Source: Cuspidothrix sp046080565
Lineage (GTDB): Bacteria > Cyanobacteriota > Cyanobacteriia > Cyanobacteriales > Nostocaceae
Assembly: GCA_046080565.1 (NCBI GenBank)
Contig: JBJTUF010000290.1
Location: 1 to 15,864 of the forward strand
Direction of reading: 5' to 3'
DNA: 15,864 bases
The position numbers were made by a program, and so were the translations under genes. The notes under the pieces are model-generated. The model saw only the letters and a list, made by a program, of their open reading frames with translations, did no database searches and had not been told where the DNA came from. Positions 14,397 to 15,864 of the stretch are shown here, piece after piece. Within the stretch, counting starts at the first letter, position 1. Each line of letters opens with the position of its first letter.

Positions 14397-14556
14397 ATGA
14401 TGAAATACGAGCATGGTTTAGTGAGTGCAATAATTCCAGTTTATAACTGTGAATGCTACTTACTTATCTTATAAAACAGAAGCGATGATGTCAGAAAGGA
14501 TGCGGTATTTAAAGTTATCAATTGATCGGAAATGTCAGGGTAAATCTGTCCAATAA
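14397..14556 (+). pseudogene. internally deleted remnant of a family-2 glycosyltransferase
   Basis: An ATG at 14397 opens MMKYEHGLVSAIIPVYNCEC, then YLLIL and a stop at 14472-14474. The VSAIIPVYN block is the start of a glycosyltransferase like its neighbours. About 30 bases on, in the +1 frame, 14491-14556 reads SERMRYLKLSIDRKCQGKSV and ends after one more codon in TAA. That parallels the C-termini of the flanking enzymes (LKVLRKSLDRRRKNDG in the next gene). So about 50 residues survive of an original gene of roughly 240 codons, with the catalytic middle deleted. It lies between two intact paralogues, consistent with collapse of a tandem array. Confidence 0.72.
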
Positions 14557-14576
14557 AACTCTAAGAGTAAAATTTC

Positions 14577-15311
14577 ATGGTAGACAATAATTCTTCCGTC
14601 AGCGTAATTATACCAGTATATAATTGCGATCACTACTTATCAGAAGCAATAAAAAGTGTCCTGGAGCAAACCTATGAACCTGTTGAAATCATTGTTGTAG
14701 ATGATGGTTCAACTGATAAAACTGCTCAAATCATCACAGGATTCGATGATGATATTAATTATATTTATCAAAATAATAGCGGACCAGCAACGGCAAGAAA
14801 TACGGGTTTAAAAATAGCAAAAGGAGAAATTATTACTTTTCTAGATGCTGACGATATATGGAGTCCAAATAAACTCCAACTCCAACAAGAATACTTACTA
14901 GAAAATCCATCAGCAGAAGTAGTTATAGGTCATACTCAATTTATTCAGCTAACAGTCTTAGATAGCCAAGATAAATTTACAGAAATTGCCGAACCCCGCA
15001 TCTTTTTGAACTTAGGAAGTGCAGTTTTCCGTAAATCCGTGTTTGAGAAAGTTGGTTTATTTGATGAAAACCTTCATTATAGTGAAGATGTGGATTGGTT
15101 TAACCGTGCAAGAGAATGTAATATTTCAATTTTGCAACATCAAGAAGTTGTTTTATTTTATCGCCAACATGAAAATAATATGACCAAAAATAAAATTGCT
15201 AACGATTTGAATATCTTAAAGGTACTAAGAAAATCACTAGATCGACGACGAAAAAATGATGGATTAGTCACACAATTGCCAAAATTCTCTGTTGTAGATA
15301 TAGAATCATGA
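14577..15311 (+). CDS. family-2 glycosyltransferase (second intact copy)
   Basis: The protein has 244 residues with the same layout as the gene at 13570: VSVIIPVYNC (8-17), VVDDGSTD (40-47), DADD metal site (90-93), the shared NLGSAVFRKSVFEKVGLFDE segment (145-164) and SEDVDW (169-174) with the catalytic-base region. Short DNA blocks such as AATAGCGGACCAGCA are identical in the two genes (13768-13782 and 14775-14789), showing recent common ancestry by duplication. It is predicted to be cytoplasmic and to act in glycan assembly with its neighbours, with donor and acceptor unknown. The start ATG is followed by the usual VDNN-SVSVIIP N-terminus. Its TGA overlaps the start of the next gene (ATGATGG), which suggests translational coupling. 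Confidence 0.92.
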   Translation: MVDNNSSVSVIIPVYNCDHYLSEAIKSVLEQTYEPVEIIVVDDGSTDKTAQIITGFDDDINYIYQNNSGPATARNTGLKIAKGEIITFLDADDIWSPNKLQLQQEYLLENPSAEVVIGHTQFIQLTVLDSQDKFTEIAEPRIFLNLGSAVFRKSVFEKVGLFDENLHYSEDVDWFNRARECNISILQHQEVVLFYRQHENNMTKNKIANDLNILKVLRKSLDRRRKNDGLVTQLPKFSVVDIES

Positions 15312-15754
15312 TGGAAAATAAACCTTTAGTCAGTGTAATTATCCCAGTTTACAACGGCGATCGCCATCTGGCTCAAGCAATCGAAAGTGTTTTAAACCAG
15401 ACTTATCAGCCATTTGAGGTTATTGTAGTTGATGATGGTTCAACTGATAATAGCGCCAATGTTGCTTGCTCATACAAAGAAGTTCATTATCTTTACCAAC
15501 CCAATCAAGGGGTTGCGGTAGCTCGTAATACCGGAATTTCCCAAGCTAGAGGAGAATTTATTGCTTTTCTTGACCAGGACGATTTGTGGACACCAGATAA
15601 GTTAACTGTGCAAGTTGATTATCTTCTCAAACATGAAAATATTGGTTATACTCTTAGTAAAATGCGTGTGTTTTTAGAGCCGGGAACTGATAAACCTTCG
15701 TGGTTGAAGCAAGAGTATTTATCAGCAGGGTTAGCGCATCTCAAACCCTATTGA
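15308..15754 (+). CDS. truncated family-2 glycosyltransferase
   Basis: The N-terminal catalytic half is good: VSVIIPVYNGDRHLAQAIES (9-28), VVDDGSTD (40-47 region) and the DQDD metal site near residue 92. The frame ends at residue 148 (LSAGLAHLKPY), about 100 residues short of its paralogues. It therefore lacks the ED catalytic-base segment and the C-terminal acceptor part. The following 110 bases do not restore a glycosyltransferase in any forward frame, so a simple single frameshift does not explain it; deletion or recombination is more likely. It probably is a pseudogene, or a non-catalytic short protein. The start is either ATG 15308 (4-base overlap with the previous gene) or ATG 15311, and the latter gives MENKPLVSV like the first copy (MENNQLFVSV). 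Confidence 0.75.
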   Translation: MMENKPLVSVIIPVYNGDRHLAQAIESVLNQTYQPFEVIVVDDGSTDNSANVACSYKEVHYLYQPNQGVAVARNTGISQARGEFIAFLDQDDLWTPDKLTVQVDYLLKHENIGYTLSKMRVFLEPGTDKPSWLKQEYLSAGLAHLKPY

Positions 15755-15864
15755 CAAGGGGATTTATTAGATATGTGGGAGGATGTTCAAGTGACACAAC
15801 TCAAGGTAGCTTAAGAGAGAACCCATTTAGCCGCTGTATCTAAGTAATGTCAACAGGATTTAAG
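15755..15864. other. unassigned window end after truncated glycosyltransferase
   Basis: The last 110 bases do not continue the glycosyltransferase. In-frame readthrough gives QGDLLDMWEDVQVTQLKVA before another stop. A second frame gives RGFIRYVGGCSSDTTQGS and continues to a stop near 15844. I recognise neither. It may be the edge of another element, and the window stops too soon to tell. Confidence 0.3.

Noticed and set aside
14475..14526. Separate small gene after the glycosyltransferase scar
   Set aside because: The only sensible reading is the C-terminal remnant of the decayed glycosyltransferase in the +1 frame; the other frame is short and featureless.
1548..15364. Repeated GCGATCGC octamers as a possible CRISPR or regulatory array
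   Set aside because: They are isolated HIP1 sites, abundant in cyanobacterial genomes, without regular spacing.

Overview
The window looks like chromosomal DNA from a filamentous, Nostocales-type cyanobacterium. It is AT-rich and carries at least eleven copies of the cyanobacterial HIP1 octamer GCGATCGC (for example at 1548, 2404, 3797, 6264, 7082, 7862, 8653, 11793, 12890, 13247 and 15357). It has a photosynthetic cytochrome c6 gene and several short interspersed palindromic repeats typical of cyanobacteria. No tRNA, rRNA, CRISPR array or intact insertion sequence was recognised.

Left part (1-4378), mostly core genes. An AT-rich stretch with at most one doubtful small ORF precedes petJ (cytochrome c6, +), which ends at a strong hairpin. 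Convergent to it on the minus strand are der (ribosome-assembly GTPase) and, downstream of der, an EcfT/CbiQ-type membrane protein; a large inverted repeat lies between the two. A 459-base intergenic stretch follows, with a near-perfect hairpin repeat, several short palindromes and a possible 3' remnant of a lost gene.

Middle part (4379-10337), accessory signalling and adhesion-type genes. A VIT + von Willebrand A protein (-) is divergent from a short STAND/NB-ARC ATPase (+). A TPR protein (+) follows. The STAND protein has a complete nucleotide-binding core but stops where its relatives usually continue into sensor repeats.

Right part (10558-15864), the most interesting region: a co-directional cluster of a PF14907-type nucleotidyltransferase, a PqqD-like RiPP-recognition-element protein, an HPr-kinase-like P-loop protein and a run of family-2 glycosyltransferases (two complete, one deletion scar, one truncated). 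The first three are the accessory set found around lasso-peptide-like RiPP clusters and around some polysaccharide clusters. The PqqD-like protein has a C-terminal tail carrying FEPPTL, which fits the YxxPxL-type leader motif that such domains bind, followed by a conserved-looking LDPIHDVE...GWP end. It may therefore be a recognition domain fused in cis to its own substrate-like tail. Tandem duplication and decay of the glycosyltransferases suggest the locus is evolving quickly. The cluster continues beyond the window, so a B2 protease, cyclase or transporter could lie outside.
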